Assembly (NCBI GenBank): GCA_029573925.1
Contig: JAKQBV010000215.1
Span: forward strand, 1 to 8,939
DNA from: a bacterium
Lineage (GTDB): Bacteria > UBP15 > UBA6099
DNA length: 8,939 bases
Reading direction: 5' to 3'
Position 1 is the first letter of the stretch. The number at the start of each line of letters is the position of its first letter. Made by a program: the position numbers and the translations under genes. Shown here piece after piece: positions 1 to 5,143 of this stretch. The notes under the pieces were generated by a model. That model was not told the DNA's origin and made no database searches. It was given only the letters and a program-made list of their open reading frames with translations.

Positions 1-1449
1 TCCATAATGGTGACCGTCACGCGGACCGAGGTGGACGCGCTGGGCAACGGACGGCTCTATTTCGAGAATATCGGGATGCTTGTTAAATCGGAGACGGACG
101 GCGCGGGCGGATACATCACGCGCTCGTTCGACGGCGCGGGGATAGACTCCGGAGCCGTGGTGAGAAAACTCAACACATCAAAAAACAACTTCTTTGTGGC
201 CGCAGACATCCTCAGCAGAAGCGTTGCCGGCGACACTCACCCCGACTATTACAGCAAAATGACCAGCACGATAAAGTTGCCTGACAACGTGACGATGAAC
301 ACAACCATAGGCGAACTGGAGAGGATGTTCGGAGTGAATATCACCGACAACCTCGTAGGACAGAGGCTTCAAATTGACGACAGGGCATACACCGGAGTGA
401 TAACGGATAATATGACTCTCGATTCGTTCTTTGCTCTTATAAGCAAGATGCGGCCGGTGGCGAACGGCGGGGAGCCGCTAGAGATAAAGTTCGACAGCGT
501 GAACCGCACAATCACTTTAAGCGGCGACGCGCGAGACGCCCTCAGCCAGCTTGGCGGCGACAACGGAAGCGAATGCAACCTGTTCAGAATCCTCGGCTTC
601 GAAGGTTACGGCATAACCGGGTTCGATCTTCCAGTAGGCTCAAACATGACCACCACGCTCGAATCCATAGGCGTCGGCAGCGGTTATATACAGATAGACA
701 ATGTGGTTATCGAGTTGGACGCGGCGATGTCGTTGCAGTCTGCTCTCGACACAATCAACTCGGCTCTGAACGCGGACAAGAGCCTGAAATCCTACGGGAC
801 TAACGTTTATTTCGACGCTCAGGCCGGGCGGCTGAGGGTGGTTTCTCCTCACATGTTCACAGTGTCCACGCCGGATTCGTCGCAGTTCCCGGCGGCGGGC
901 GGCTCGTTTGCGACCTCCAATTTTCTCAGAGTGATAGGCCTGCAGCGCGAGTCAAGCTACCCGACCATAGCCTTAGAACAGTCTCTGGCATCCGTCACAA
1001 CTTCGGACATCGGCGCGAGAATCACAGTTAACCCCGACATCCTAAAGAACGTCAACAGCATAGCGACGTCCATAAGCTATGCCGGGATTCCCGGAGACAA
1101 CGACATTGCGTTGGCTATAGCCGGGATACGGAATATGGATTTGATGGGCGATTCATCGGCGGGCAGGCTCGGCAGCCCGACGCAGACAATCGACGAATAC
1201 TACAATAGCCTTATTTCCGACATCGGAACGAAATCGCAAAAGGCCATAATGGACTCATCGGCGGTGGACAGTTTCCTTGAATATTATCAGAACAAATGGC
1301 AGGAAGTGTCGGGAGTGTCGATAGACGAGGAAATGACCAAGCTGATTGAAGCTCAACAGGCATACGCCGCGGCATCGCGCGTTTTGAACGCTTTCGACGA
1401 GATGCTCGACAGGGTAATCAACGGAATGGGCCTTGTGGGCAGAGCATAA
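1..1449 (+). CDS. flgK: Flagellar hook-associated protein 1 (FlgK), 5' end missing
   Basis: FlgK forms the first junction layer between hook and filament. The frame is open to the left edge, so the ATG at position 7 is internal and the N-terminal D0/D1 helices lie outside the window; 482 codons are visible. The C-terminal part is typical of FlgK: a helical stretch with SLISDIGTKSQKA, then SVDEEM-like VSIDEEMTKLIEAQQAYAA and a terminal helix ending near VINGMGLVGRA. The middle carries two related beta-rich modules (about nt 298-600 and 652-940). Each has a short IDD/IDN strand, a 'MTL/MSL-x-S' helix and an NLFRILGF / NFLRVIGL ending, and they resemble the flagellin-hook IN motif, so the outer domain seems to have arisen by duplication. 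flgL follows after 105 nt. Identity is secure from the C-terminus and the neighbour; the module assignment is by eye. Confidence 0.93.
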   Translation, partial: SIMVTVTRTEVDALGNGRLYFENIGMLVKSETDGAGGYITRSFDGAGIDSGAVVRKLNTSKNNFFVAADILSRSVAGDTHPDYYSKMTSTIKLPDNVTMNTTIGELERMFGVNITDNLVGQRLQIDDRAYTGVITDNMTLDSFFALISKMRPVANGGEPLEIKFDSVNRTITLSGDARDALSQLGGDNGSECNLFRILGFEGYGITGFDLPVGSNMTTTLESIGVGSGYIQIDNVVIELDAAMSLQSALDTINSALNADKSLKSYGTNVYFDAQAGRLRVVSPHMFTVSTPDSSQFPAAGGSFATSNFLRVIGLQRESSYPTIALEQSLASVTTSDIGARITVNPDILKNVNSIATSISYAGIPGDNDIALAIAGIRNMDLMGDSSAGRLGSPTQTIDEYYNSLISDIGTKSQKAIMDSSAVDSFLEYYQNKWQEVSGVSIDEEMTKLIEAQQAYAAASRVLNAFDEMLDRVINGMGLVGRA

Positions 1450-1460
1450 GCGGAAAACGC

Positions 1461-1487
1461 TAAAGGTTAAGTAAAAAATGACGATGT
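1461..1487 (+). promoter_or_regulatory. Candidate sigma-28 (FliA/SigD-type) promoter before flgL
   Basis: TAAAGGTT (1461-1468), an 11-nt spacer, then GACGATGT (1480-1487). The Escherichia coli sigma-28 consensus is TAAAGTTT-N11-GCCGATAA, so 7 of 8 bases match at -35 and 5 of 8 at -10, with exact spacing. flgK and flgL are late flagellar genes commonly read by sigma-28. Transcription would start near 1494, about 60 nt before flgL. No promoter mapping is available, and the AT-rich stretch could also contain other promoter elements. Confidence 0.5.
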
Positions 1488-1554
1488 ATATATAGATAAG
1501 AATTAATATACCGGCATGCGGCAGGCGGAACGCAGGCCGGACAGGAGCGAGAAT

Positions 1555-2784
1555 ATGTACACAAGAATATCAAACTCGATGATGACGAGCACTTTCATAA
1601 GGGACCTACAGAGGAACCTTAGCGCCCAATATGAACTTCAACGCCAGATATCCACAGGCAAGAAGGTTCAGTACGCCTCCGACGACCCCATCGCCGCCGA
1701 CAGGATTCTCGACTACAGGCAGACCATTGCAAAGACGACGCAATACACAAAGAATATCAACGACGCAAGCAGCATATCCAGACATATCGATCTTGTGACG
1801 GCGAATATAGAGGACGTTCTGCTGCGCGCGCGTGATCTGGCAGTCAAAGCCTCAAACGAAGCCCCTAACAATCAACAAGCCATAAACGCCATCGCCGCCG
1901 AACTCGACAGCCTTTTAGGCGAACTCGTCAATCAGGCCAACCAGAGCTTCGACGGAAAATATCTCTTCTCAGGATACAAATCTGGAACGATTCCATTCAC
2001 CGCAAAGACGTCTCTGGATTTCGTGTACAGTTCAGGCGCGGTGGCCGCCAACGGAGCGACCGCCCTATCAATGCCGTCGTATACGATAGACGGGACGACG
2101 CGACAGTCCGAAGCGATAACGGACGCCAATTCGGTAAAAGCGGTATATGTGAACGGAGTGGCGCTGAATCCTGCGGACTATACGGTTGACCCGGCAACGA
2201 ATACAATCAATATCACGGATGTCGGCGCGGCGGGGCTTAACAACGGCGATAAAATTGAAATACAGTTCGATAAAGTCGTATCGGTAGAATACACGGGCGA
2301 TTCCGGAACTCGCGAAATAGAGATTTCCGACGGATCGAGGGTGGGCGTCTCCTACGCGGGCGCGGTTTCCAACAACTCCGGCCAAAGCTCGGTGTTCGGA
2401 AAATACAGCTCTAGCGCTCTCGAAACGCAGTCCGTAGAGGCTTTTCAGAAAATAATGGATTTGCGGGACAGCATCTACAAGTACACCAACACAGGCTCCT
2501 CCAACATTCAGGACATTTCACGGGGGATAACCGACATAGACGATATCAGAACGAACGTGACGACTGTCAGGGCGGAGCAGGGGGGCAGGGCCAACCGTCT
2601 CGAACTGACGCTGAACAGACACGCGAGCGTTGAACTCTTCACCAAAGAAATGAAGAAGAACCGTGAAGAAGTCGATATGGCAGAGGCCATTTCCAAGCTG
2701 GTTTCCGTGCAGACAGTATATCAGGCGGCGCTCGGCGCGGGCGCGTCAATAATTCAGACGACACTACTTGACTTTCTGAGGTAG
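1555..2784 (+). CDS. flgL: Flagellar hook-associated protein 3 (FlgL)
   Basis: FlgL is the second hook-filament junction protein and a flagellin homologue. The preferred start is the ATG at 1555 (MYTRISNSMM), because AGGAG at 1543-1547 sits 7 nt upstream. An in-frame ATG at 1516 would add 13 unrelated residues and has no good ribosome binding site. The product is 409 aa. The N-terminal flagellin-like helix carries QISTGKKVQYASDDPIAA (residues 31-48), and the D1 helix includes RARDLAVKASNE and the NQSFDGKYLFSGYK motif. A beta-rich insert follows (about residues 160-275). The C-terminal helices include NRLELTLNRHASVELFTKEM and end in TTLLDFLR, the usual FlgL terminus. The protein is longer than the roughly 300 aa of the E. 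coli and Bacillus proteins because of the outer domain. A sigma-70-like promoter overlaps its last codons. Confidence 0.95.
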   Translation: MYTRISNSMMTSTFIRDLQRNLSAQYELQRQISTGKKVQYASDDPIAADRILDYRQTIAKTTQYTKNINDASSISRHIDLVTANIEDVLLRARDLAVKASNEAPNNQQAINAIAAELDSLLGELVNQANQSFDGKYLFSGYKSGTIPFTAKTSLDFVYSSGAVAANGATALSMPSYTIDGTTRQSEAITDANSVKAVYVNGVALNPADYTVDPATNTINITDVGAAGLNNGDKIEIQFDKVVSVEYTGDSGTREIEISDGSRVGVSYAGAVSNNSGQSSVFGKYSSSALETQSVEAFQKIMDLRDSIYKYTNTGSSNIQDISRGITDIDDIRTNVTTVRAEQGGRANRLELTLNRHASVELFTKEMKKNREEVDMAEAISKLVSVQTVYQAALGAGASIIQTTLLDFLR

Positions 2785-2796
2785 CCGTGATATAAT
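2768..2796 (+). promoter_or_regulatory. Near-consensus sigma-70 promoter overlapping the end of flgL
   Basis: TTGACT (2768-2773), a 17-nt spacer, then TATAAT (2791-2796) preceded by TG-A, an extended -10. The -35 lies in the Leu-Asp codons of the conserved FlgL C-terminus, so those bases are partly set by coding. The -10 lies after the stop codon and is not coding-constrained. The predicted start is about 2803. The transcript would meet an intrinsic terminator about 75 nt later, or read through into fliW-csrA. Confidence 0.6.
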
Positions 2797-2802
2797 CGCA
2801 TT

Positions 2803-2879
2803 GAAGTAGAAGTTATATTATTATTAGATAAGACACTAGGGCGACCAAGAAACACTTCAACTCAATGGTCGCTTTTTTT
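2803..2879 (+). ncRNA. Candidate short RNA or attenuated leader between flgL and fliW
   Basis: The interval lies between a strong predicted promoter and an intrinsic terminator, and has no start codon suited to a peptide. It is AU-rich at the 5' end. TTGAAGT (2801-2807), at or next to the predicted start, is exactly complementary to ACTTCAA (2854-2860) in the terminator loop. That pairing would cross the terminator stem, giving a pseudoknot or an alternative fold. It contains no GGA motif, so it is unlikely to be a CsrA sponge of the CsrB/RsmZ kind. Two readings are possible: a discrete sRNA of about 75 nt, or a leader attenuator for fliW-csrA. It may also simply mark the end of flgL mRNA. 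Confidence 0.3.
2841..2879 (+). terminator. Rho-independent terminator between flgL and fliW
   Basis: A perfect 7-bp stem, GCGACCA (2841-2847) with TGGTCGC (2866-2872), has an 18-nt loop and is followed directly by seven T (2873-2879). It would end flgK-flgL transcripts and any transcript from the promoter at 2768-2796. fliW-csrA would then need read-through or a promoter of its own, which I could not identify. Confidence 0.8.
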
Positions 2880-2914
2880 ATTCCCTCCCGACAATAGCTA
2901 TGGCGACAGCGGAA

Positions 2915-2972
2915 ATGCGTCTTGTTAAGACGCATAAGGCGAAATGAGTTCGCCTGTCTTTCCGCAAAGCGG
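2915..2972 (+). promoter_or_regulatory. Three tandem hairpins in the fliW leader
   Basis: Three perfect hairpins follow one another. The first is ATGCGTCTT/AAGACGCAT (2915-2923, 2927-2935) with loop GTT. The second is GGCGAA/TTCGCC (2938-2943, 2949-2954) with loop ATGAG. The third is CCGC/GCGG (2962-2965, 2969-2972) with loop AAA. The fliW ribosome binding site follows 8 nt later. None has a T-run, so they are not intrinsic terminators. They could protect the mRNA 5' end or shape access to the fliW start. Function is unknown. Confidence 0.55.
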
Positions 2973-2991
2973 CTTGTCATGGAGGATGAAT

Positions 2992-3459
2992 TTGAAAGTC
3001 GCCACAATGCGATTCGGCGAAGTTGAAATCGCCGATGACCAGTTATATAAGCTTGCGGCTCCTCTGCCGGGTTTTCCGCGCACCGAGCAATTTTTCTTTA
3101 TCCAAAAAGACAACATTAAACCATTCGAGTGGATGCAGTCCGTTCAGGAACCGGAAGTCACCTTCGTAGTGGTTGACCCGCGGCAGTTTTTTCATGATTA
3201 CTCTCCGGACATAAGCGGTTTTGAACTAAAAGAGCTAGGGCTTAAAAGCGTCGATGAAGCGACGATGATTGTCATAGTGGTTCTTCCCGAAGACATGACA
3301 AAAATGACGGCAAACCTTCGGGGGCCGGTGTTGATCAACCGCGAGACAAGGGTTATGAAACAGGTGTTCACCGAATCTGACAAGTATGGAGTGCGGGAGT
3401 CGATTCTTGAAGGGATAAAACGCAAGGAACAAGCGGTTCTCGAACAGAAAATAAAGTAG
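2992..3459 (+). CDS. fliW: Flagellar assembly factor FliW (CsrA antagonist)
   Basis: In Bacillus subtilis FliW binds CsrA and relieves repression of flagellin translation, and flagellin in turn binds FliW. The product here is 155 aa, the usual size. The start is taken as TTG at 2992, because GGAGG (2981-2985) lies 6 nt upstream and the protein then begins MKVATMRFGEVEI, like other FliW N-termini. The ATG at 2986 directly abuts GGAGG and the ATG at 2944 lies in a hairpin loop. Family landmarks are RFGE (residues 7-10), PLPGF (24-28), FEWMQSVQEPEVTFVVVDP (45-63) and the C-terminal TANLRGPVLINRETR (106-120). csrA begins 47 nt downstream, so the two are probably co-transcribed. Adjacent csrA and flagellin genes support the assignment strongly. 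Confidence 0.94.
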   Translation: MKVATMRFGEVEIADDQLYKLAAPLPGFPRTEQFFFIQKDNIKPFEWMQSVQEPEVTFVVVDPRQFFHDYSPDISGFELKELGLKSVDEATMIVIVVLPEDMTKMTANLRGPVLINRETRVMKQVFTESDKYGVRESILEGIKRKEQAVLEQKIK

Positions 3460-3506
3460 AAAGCCTGACATCGGCCTGAATAGAGGCCATGCCGGGAGGA
3501 CGCCGG

Positions 3507-3752
3507 GTGCTGGTACTGTCTAGAAAACTTGAAGAAAGCATCATGGTCGGCGATCACATCGAGATCAAGGTGATCGCGGTTCATGGCGAGACGGTGAAGC
3601 TCGGCATAAGCGCGCCCAGAAACATCCCGGTGCACAGAAAGGAAATATACGAGGAGATCGAAAAGGAGAATATACTCGCCGCGAGAACGCGCGCCGAGAT
3701 TCCCGGAATCGACCTCCTCGCGCAGATAATGAAAACCCCGGAGAGCGCGTGA
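3507..3752 (+). CDS. csrA: Carbon storage regulator CsrA, RNA-binding translational repressor
   Basis: CsrA is a homodimeric RNA-binding protein that recognises GGA motifs, often in hairpin loops near ribosome binding sites. The start is taken as GTG at 3507, giving the canonical MLVLSRKLEESIMVGDHIEI. The ATG at 3489 would add six residues, and GGGAGGA (3494-3500) sits 6 nt before the GTG. The RNA-contact residues known from E. coli are present at the same numbers, Leu4, Arg6 and Arg44 (PVHRKEIYEEI). At 81 aa it is longer than the 61 aa of E. coli and the roughly 74 aa of Bacillus, because of a C-terminal tail after about residue 60. Its own Shine-Dalgarno region contains two GGA motifs and follows a small hairpin (3473-3477 with 3484-3488), so autoregulation is possible. 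fliW lies upstream and flagellin downstream. Confidence 0.95.
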   Translation: MLVLSRKLEESIMVGDHIEIKVIAVHGETVKLGISAPRNIPVHRKEIYEEIEKENILAARTRAEIPGIDLLAQIMKTPESA

Positions 3753-3830
3753 CGAGACAGGCGGAAGCCCGGCGCGCCCGGAATTGAAACTTGACAACTT
3801 AATACTACAGGCATCGGCAGAATAATCCTG

Positions 3831-3857
3831 CCGCCGGCGCGTTTGCGCGCGCGGCGG
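3831..3857 (+). other. GC-rich hairpin after csrA
   Basis: CCGCCG (3831-3836) pairs with CGGCGG (3852-3857) and GCGCG (3837-3841) pairs with CGCGC (3846-3850), with one bulged G and loop TTTG. It is very stable but is followed by AATTCATATTC, not a T-run, so it is not a typical intrinsic terminator. It may act as an mRNA-processing or 3'-end-stabilising element for fliW-csrA. Confidence 0.5.
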
Positions 3858-3881
3858 AATTCATATTCAAGCTTAATTCGT

Positions 3882-3903
3882 CCGCCTCTGGCTAGAGGGG
3901 CGG
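3882..3903 (+). other. Second GC-rich hairpin in the flagellin leader
   Basis: CCGCC (3882-3886) pairs with GGCGG (3899-3903), and TCT (3887-3889) pairs with AGA (3894-3896), with two unpaired G between the blocks and loop GGCT. There is no T-run. The role is unknown; it lies upstream of the GGA-rich part of the leader. Confidence 0.4.
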
Positions 3904-3917
3904 GCGCGCCTGAAAGC

Positions 3918-3976
3918 GTCTGAATAATAAAGCCAAAAAAGGAGGTGCGGGGGACACGGAGGTTCGGTATTCAGAC
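3918..3976 (+). promoter_or_regulatory. 9-bp inverted repeat enclosing GGA motifs and a perfect Shine-Dalgarno-like site
   Basis: GTCTGAATA (3918-3926) and TATTCAGAC (3968-3976) are exact inverted repeats. The 41-nt loop holds AAAGGAGGTG (3938-3947), a ten-base match to the usual 16S rRNA anti-Shine-Dalgarno region, and further GGA at 3952 and 3958. No ATG, GTG or TTG lies at a productive distance after it. It may be a CsrA-binding loop, a ribosome standby site, or both. Confidence 0.45.
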
Positions 3977-3994
3977 TCGGACAGGTCATATTAA

Positions 3995-4011
3995 CGGGTC
4001 AGGACGACCCG
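3995..4011 (+). promoter_or_regulatory. Predicted upstream CsrA-binding hairpin (GGA in the loop)
   Basis: CGGGTC (3995-4000) and GACCCG (4006-4011) form a perfect 6-bp stem with the loop AGGAC. A GGA in a short hairpin loop is the established form of a high-affinity CsrA site. It lies about 54 nt before the GGA at the flagellin ribosome binding site. This resembles the two-site arrangement of the Bacillus subtilis hag leader, where one site overlaps the Shine-Dalgarno sequence. Binding itself is inferred. Confidence 0.6.
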
Positions 4012-4021
4012 GTTAAAAATT

Positions 4022-4042
4022 GTTTCTGGTGGCTCCAGAGAC
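4022..4042 (+). promoter_or_regulatory. Hairpin immediately upstream of the flagellin ribosome binding site
   Basis: GTTTCTGG (4022-4029) pairs with CCAGAGAC (4035-4042) over 8 bp, including one G-U pair, with loop TGGCT. It separates the upstream GGA hairpin from the ribosome binding site and could hold the two proposed CsrA sites in a fixed geometry. Confidence 0.5.
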
Positions 4043-4050
4043 TCTCACAC

Positions 4051-4062
4051 TACAAGGAGGAG
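4051..4062 (+). promoter_or_regulatory. Flagellin ribosome binding site overlapping a CsrA-like motif
   Basis: TACAAGGAGGAG (4051-4062) contains the Shine-Dalgarno sequence AAGGAGGAG, 7 nt before the ATG at 4070. Its first eight bases also match the UACARGGA part of the E. coli CsrA selection consensus RUACARGGAUGU. CsrA bound here would directly block ribosomes. A weak TCTC/GAGA pairing (4043-4046 with 4060-4063) could place it in a loop. Confidence 0.6.
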
Positions 4063-4069
4063 ATAAACC

Positions 4070-4909
4070 ATGTCATTAACTAGGATTAATACCGGTGCGG
4101 ATTCTTTAGTTGCTCTGAACGGATTGAGGAAGATTAACAACTCCCTCAGCACGTCCCTCGAAAGAATTTCTTCAGGTCTGCGGATAAACAAGGCAGCCGA
4201 CGATCCGACAGGAGTAGGCATTCTGAACACCGCCAAGGCACAACTCGGCGGAATTAGAGCGGCCCAGATGAACCTCGAACAGACGTACAGCATGCTGTCC
4301 CAAGCGGACGGCGCTCTCGCCACCATCGGCGAAGCCCTCGTCAAAATGAAGGAACTGGCCGTAAAAGGCGCAAACGACGCCACTCTTACCACCGCTCAGA
4401 TTACGGCCATAGGCGCAGAGTATGAAAGTCTCGGCGACCTGATCGACAACATCAGCGCCAACACCAAGTTCGGGGAGAAAGCTCTTCTGGCCGGAGACCT
4501 TGTCGGAGTGACCATTCAGTACGGTCCGAATTCTTCCGACACTCTGACAGCGGATATCATCGGCTCGAACGCGGATCATCAGTTCGTTACTCTTTCGGGG
4601 AATGCACAGACGGGGTTCACGGACGCCGCCGGCGCGCAGACCGCGATGGACGATGTGGACGCGGCGATCACGGCTCTTGCCACGGCGAGAGCGACCGCCG
4701 GCCAGTACATGAACCTTGCGCAGAGCAATTTAAGCGCTCTGCTCTCGACAGAAGTCAATGTTGCCTCCGTGGTCTCCACAGTAGGCGACGCGGACTTGGC
4801 CGCCGAGATCTCCAATATGGCGAGGGACAGTATCCTTGCCCAGTCGGCGACAGCAGCTCTCATGCAGTCCAACATTCAGTCGCAGATCGTGCTGAAACTC
4901 CTACAGTAA
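4070..4909 (+). CDS. fliC: Flagellin, filament structural protein
   Basis: This is the major filament subunit, exported by the flagellar type III system. At 279 aa it is short, with the conserved N- and C-terminal helical domains and only a small middle region (about residues 140-190), so an extended D2/D3 outer domain is absent. The N-terminal signature is LERISSGLRINKAADDPTGVGI (residues 30-51), followed by SMLSQADGALATIGEALVKMKELAVKGAND and NTKFGEKALL (131-140). The C-terminal half is recognisable but divergent: the usual NR of 'GAxxNRL' is MN, 'SRIxDxD' is STVGDAD (236-242), and the terminal 'ANQxPQxxLxLL' is SNIQSQIVLKLLQ. The start ATG has an excellent ribosome binding site. It is encoded directly after fliW-csrA, ends before a strong terminator, and is probably under CsrA control. 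Whether other flagellin genes exist elsewhere cannot be told. Confidence 0.95.
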   Translation: MSLTRINTGADSLVALNGLRKINNSLSTSLERISSGLRINKAADDPTGVGILNTAKAQLGGIRAAQMNLEQTYSMLSQADGALATIGEALVKMKELAVKGANDATLTTAQITAIGAEYESLGDLIDNISANTKFGEKALLAGDLVGVTIQYGPNSSDTLTADIIGSNADHQFVTLSGNAQTGFTDAAGAQTAMDDVDAAITALATARATAGQYMNLAQSNLSALLSTEVNVASVVSTVGDADLAAEISNMARDSILAQSATAALMQSNIQSQIVLKLLQ

Positions 4910-5033
4910 CCGCACAGTCGAGGGACGCGTAACAATCGTCTCGCGGCTAGACGGTTCAAGCCGCATCGCCGTTCAGACACAAAGCATCCCTCATGGATAA
5001 GCCTAGGGTGTTTTCGTTTGTAATATTTCTTCC
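4910..5033 (+). other. Flagellin 3' untranslated region with pairing segments
   Basis: No gene is visible. GCGGCT (4943-4948) pairs with AGCCGC (4959-4964). GAGGGA (4920-4925) pairs at long range with TCCCTC (4987-4992), which would enclose that hairpin. Together they give a folded 3' end just before the terminator, which may stabilise an abundant flagellin mRNA. This is inference from complementarity only. Confidence 0.35.
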
Positions 5034-5061
5034 CCCTCCCTACTCGGGAGGGTTTTTTTTT
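5034..5061 (+). terminator. Strong Rho-independent terminator after flagellin
   Basis: CCCTCCC (5034-5040) and GGGAGGG (5046-5052) form a perfect 7-bp GC-rich stem with loop TACTC, followed by nine T (5053-5061). It insulates the flagellar block from the glycosidase downstream. Confidence 0.95.
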
Positions 5062-5090
5062 GCCCGCAGGCGTTCCTTCTTTGTTGTGGG

Positions 5091-5120
5091 TATAATTGTT
5101 TGCGCGCGGCGATAGCCGCG
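5091..5120 (+). promoter_or_regulatory. Candidate promoter -10 and 5' stem-loop before the glycosidase
   Basis: A perfect TATAAT (5091-5096) follows the flagellin terminator by 29 nt, but no good -35 is present at 16-18 nt. Transcription would start near 5103. The hairpin CGCGGC/GCCGCG (5105-5110, 5115-5120) with loop GATA would then sit at the very 5' end of the mRNA, where stem-loops are known to slow decay. The weak -35 suggests an activator or low basal expression. Confidence 0.4.
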
Positions 5121-5143
5121 AACAACTTACTGCCGGAGATATT

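Larger units (their letters stand above)
3753..4069 (+). promoter_or_regulatory. Flagellin leader region, long and structured, no gene
   Basis: No credible coding sequence lies in this 317-nt gap. From left to right it holds a lone TTGACA (3791-3796) with no matching -10, two GC-rich hairpins without T-runs (3831-3857 and 3882-3903), and a 9-bp inverted repeat (3918-3926 with 3968-3976). Then come a GGA-loop hairpin (3995-4011), an 8-bp hairpin (4022-4042) and the flagellin ribosome binding site. GGA occurs at 3941, 3952, 3958, 3979, 4002, 4056 and 4059. I could not place the flagellin promoter with confidence; no good sigma-28 match was found here. The dense GGA motifs directly downstream of csrA suggest CsrA control of flagellin translation. 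Confidence 0.65.

Noticed and set aside
2068..2385. 105-aa open frame on the - strand inside flgL
   Set aside because: Arginine- and tyrosine-rich shadow of a conserved + strand gene.
3198..3797. 199-aa open frame on the - strand opposite fliW and csrA
   Set aside because: It is a shadow of two well-identified genes on the + strand, with no ribosome binding site or recognisable domain.
3812..3819. GCCGATGC on the - strand as a sigma-28 -10 box
   Set aside because: There is no TAAA-type -35 at the right distance on that strand, and no gene to drive.
3791..3826. TTGACA followed by AATAAT as a sigma-70 promoter for flagellin
   Set aside because: The spacer is 24 nt, far from 17, and no -10-like hexamer lies at 16-18 nt.
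3831..3857. Intrinsic terminator after csrA
   Set aside because: The stem is strong but it is followed by AATTCATATTC with no T-run.
3945..4016. Leader peptide of 23 codons starting at GTG 3945
   Set aside because: The GTG is part of the Shine-Dalgarno-like sequence itself, so a ribosome could not use both, and the peptide has no recognisable features.
3918..4050. Cyclic-di-GMP riboswitch in the flagellin leader
   Set aside because: The conserved core of the known class I and II aptamers is not present; the motifs fit CsrA sites better.
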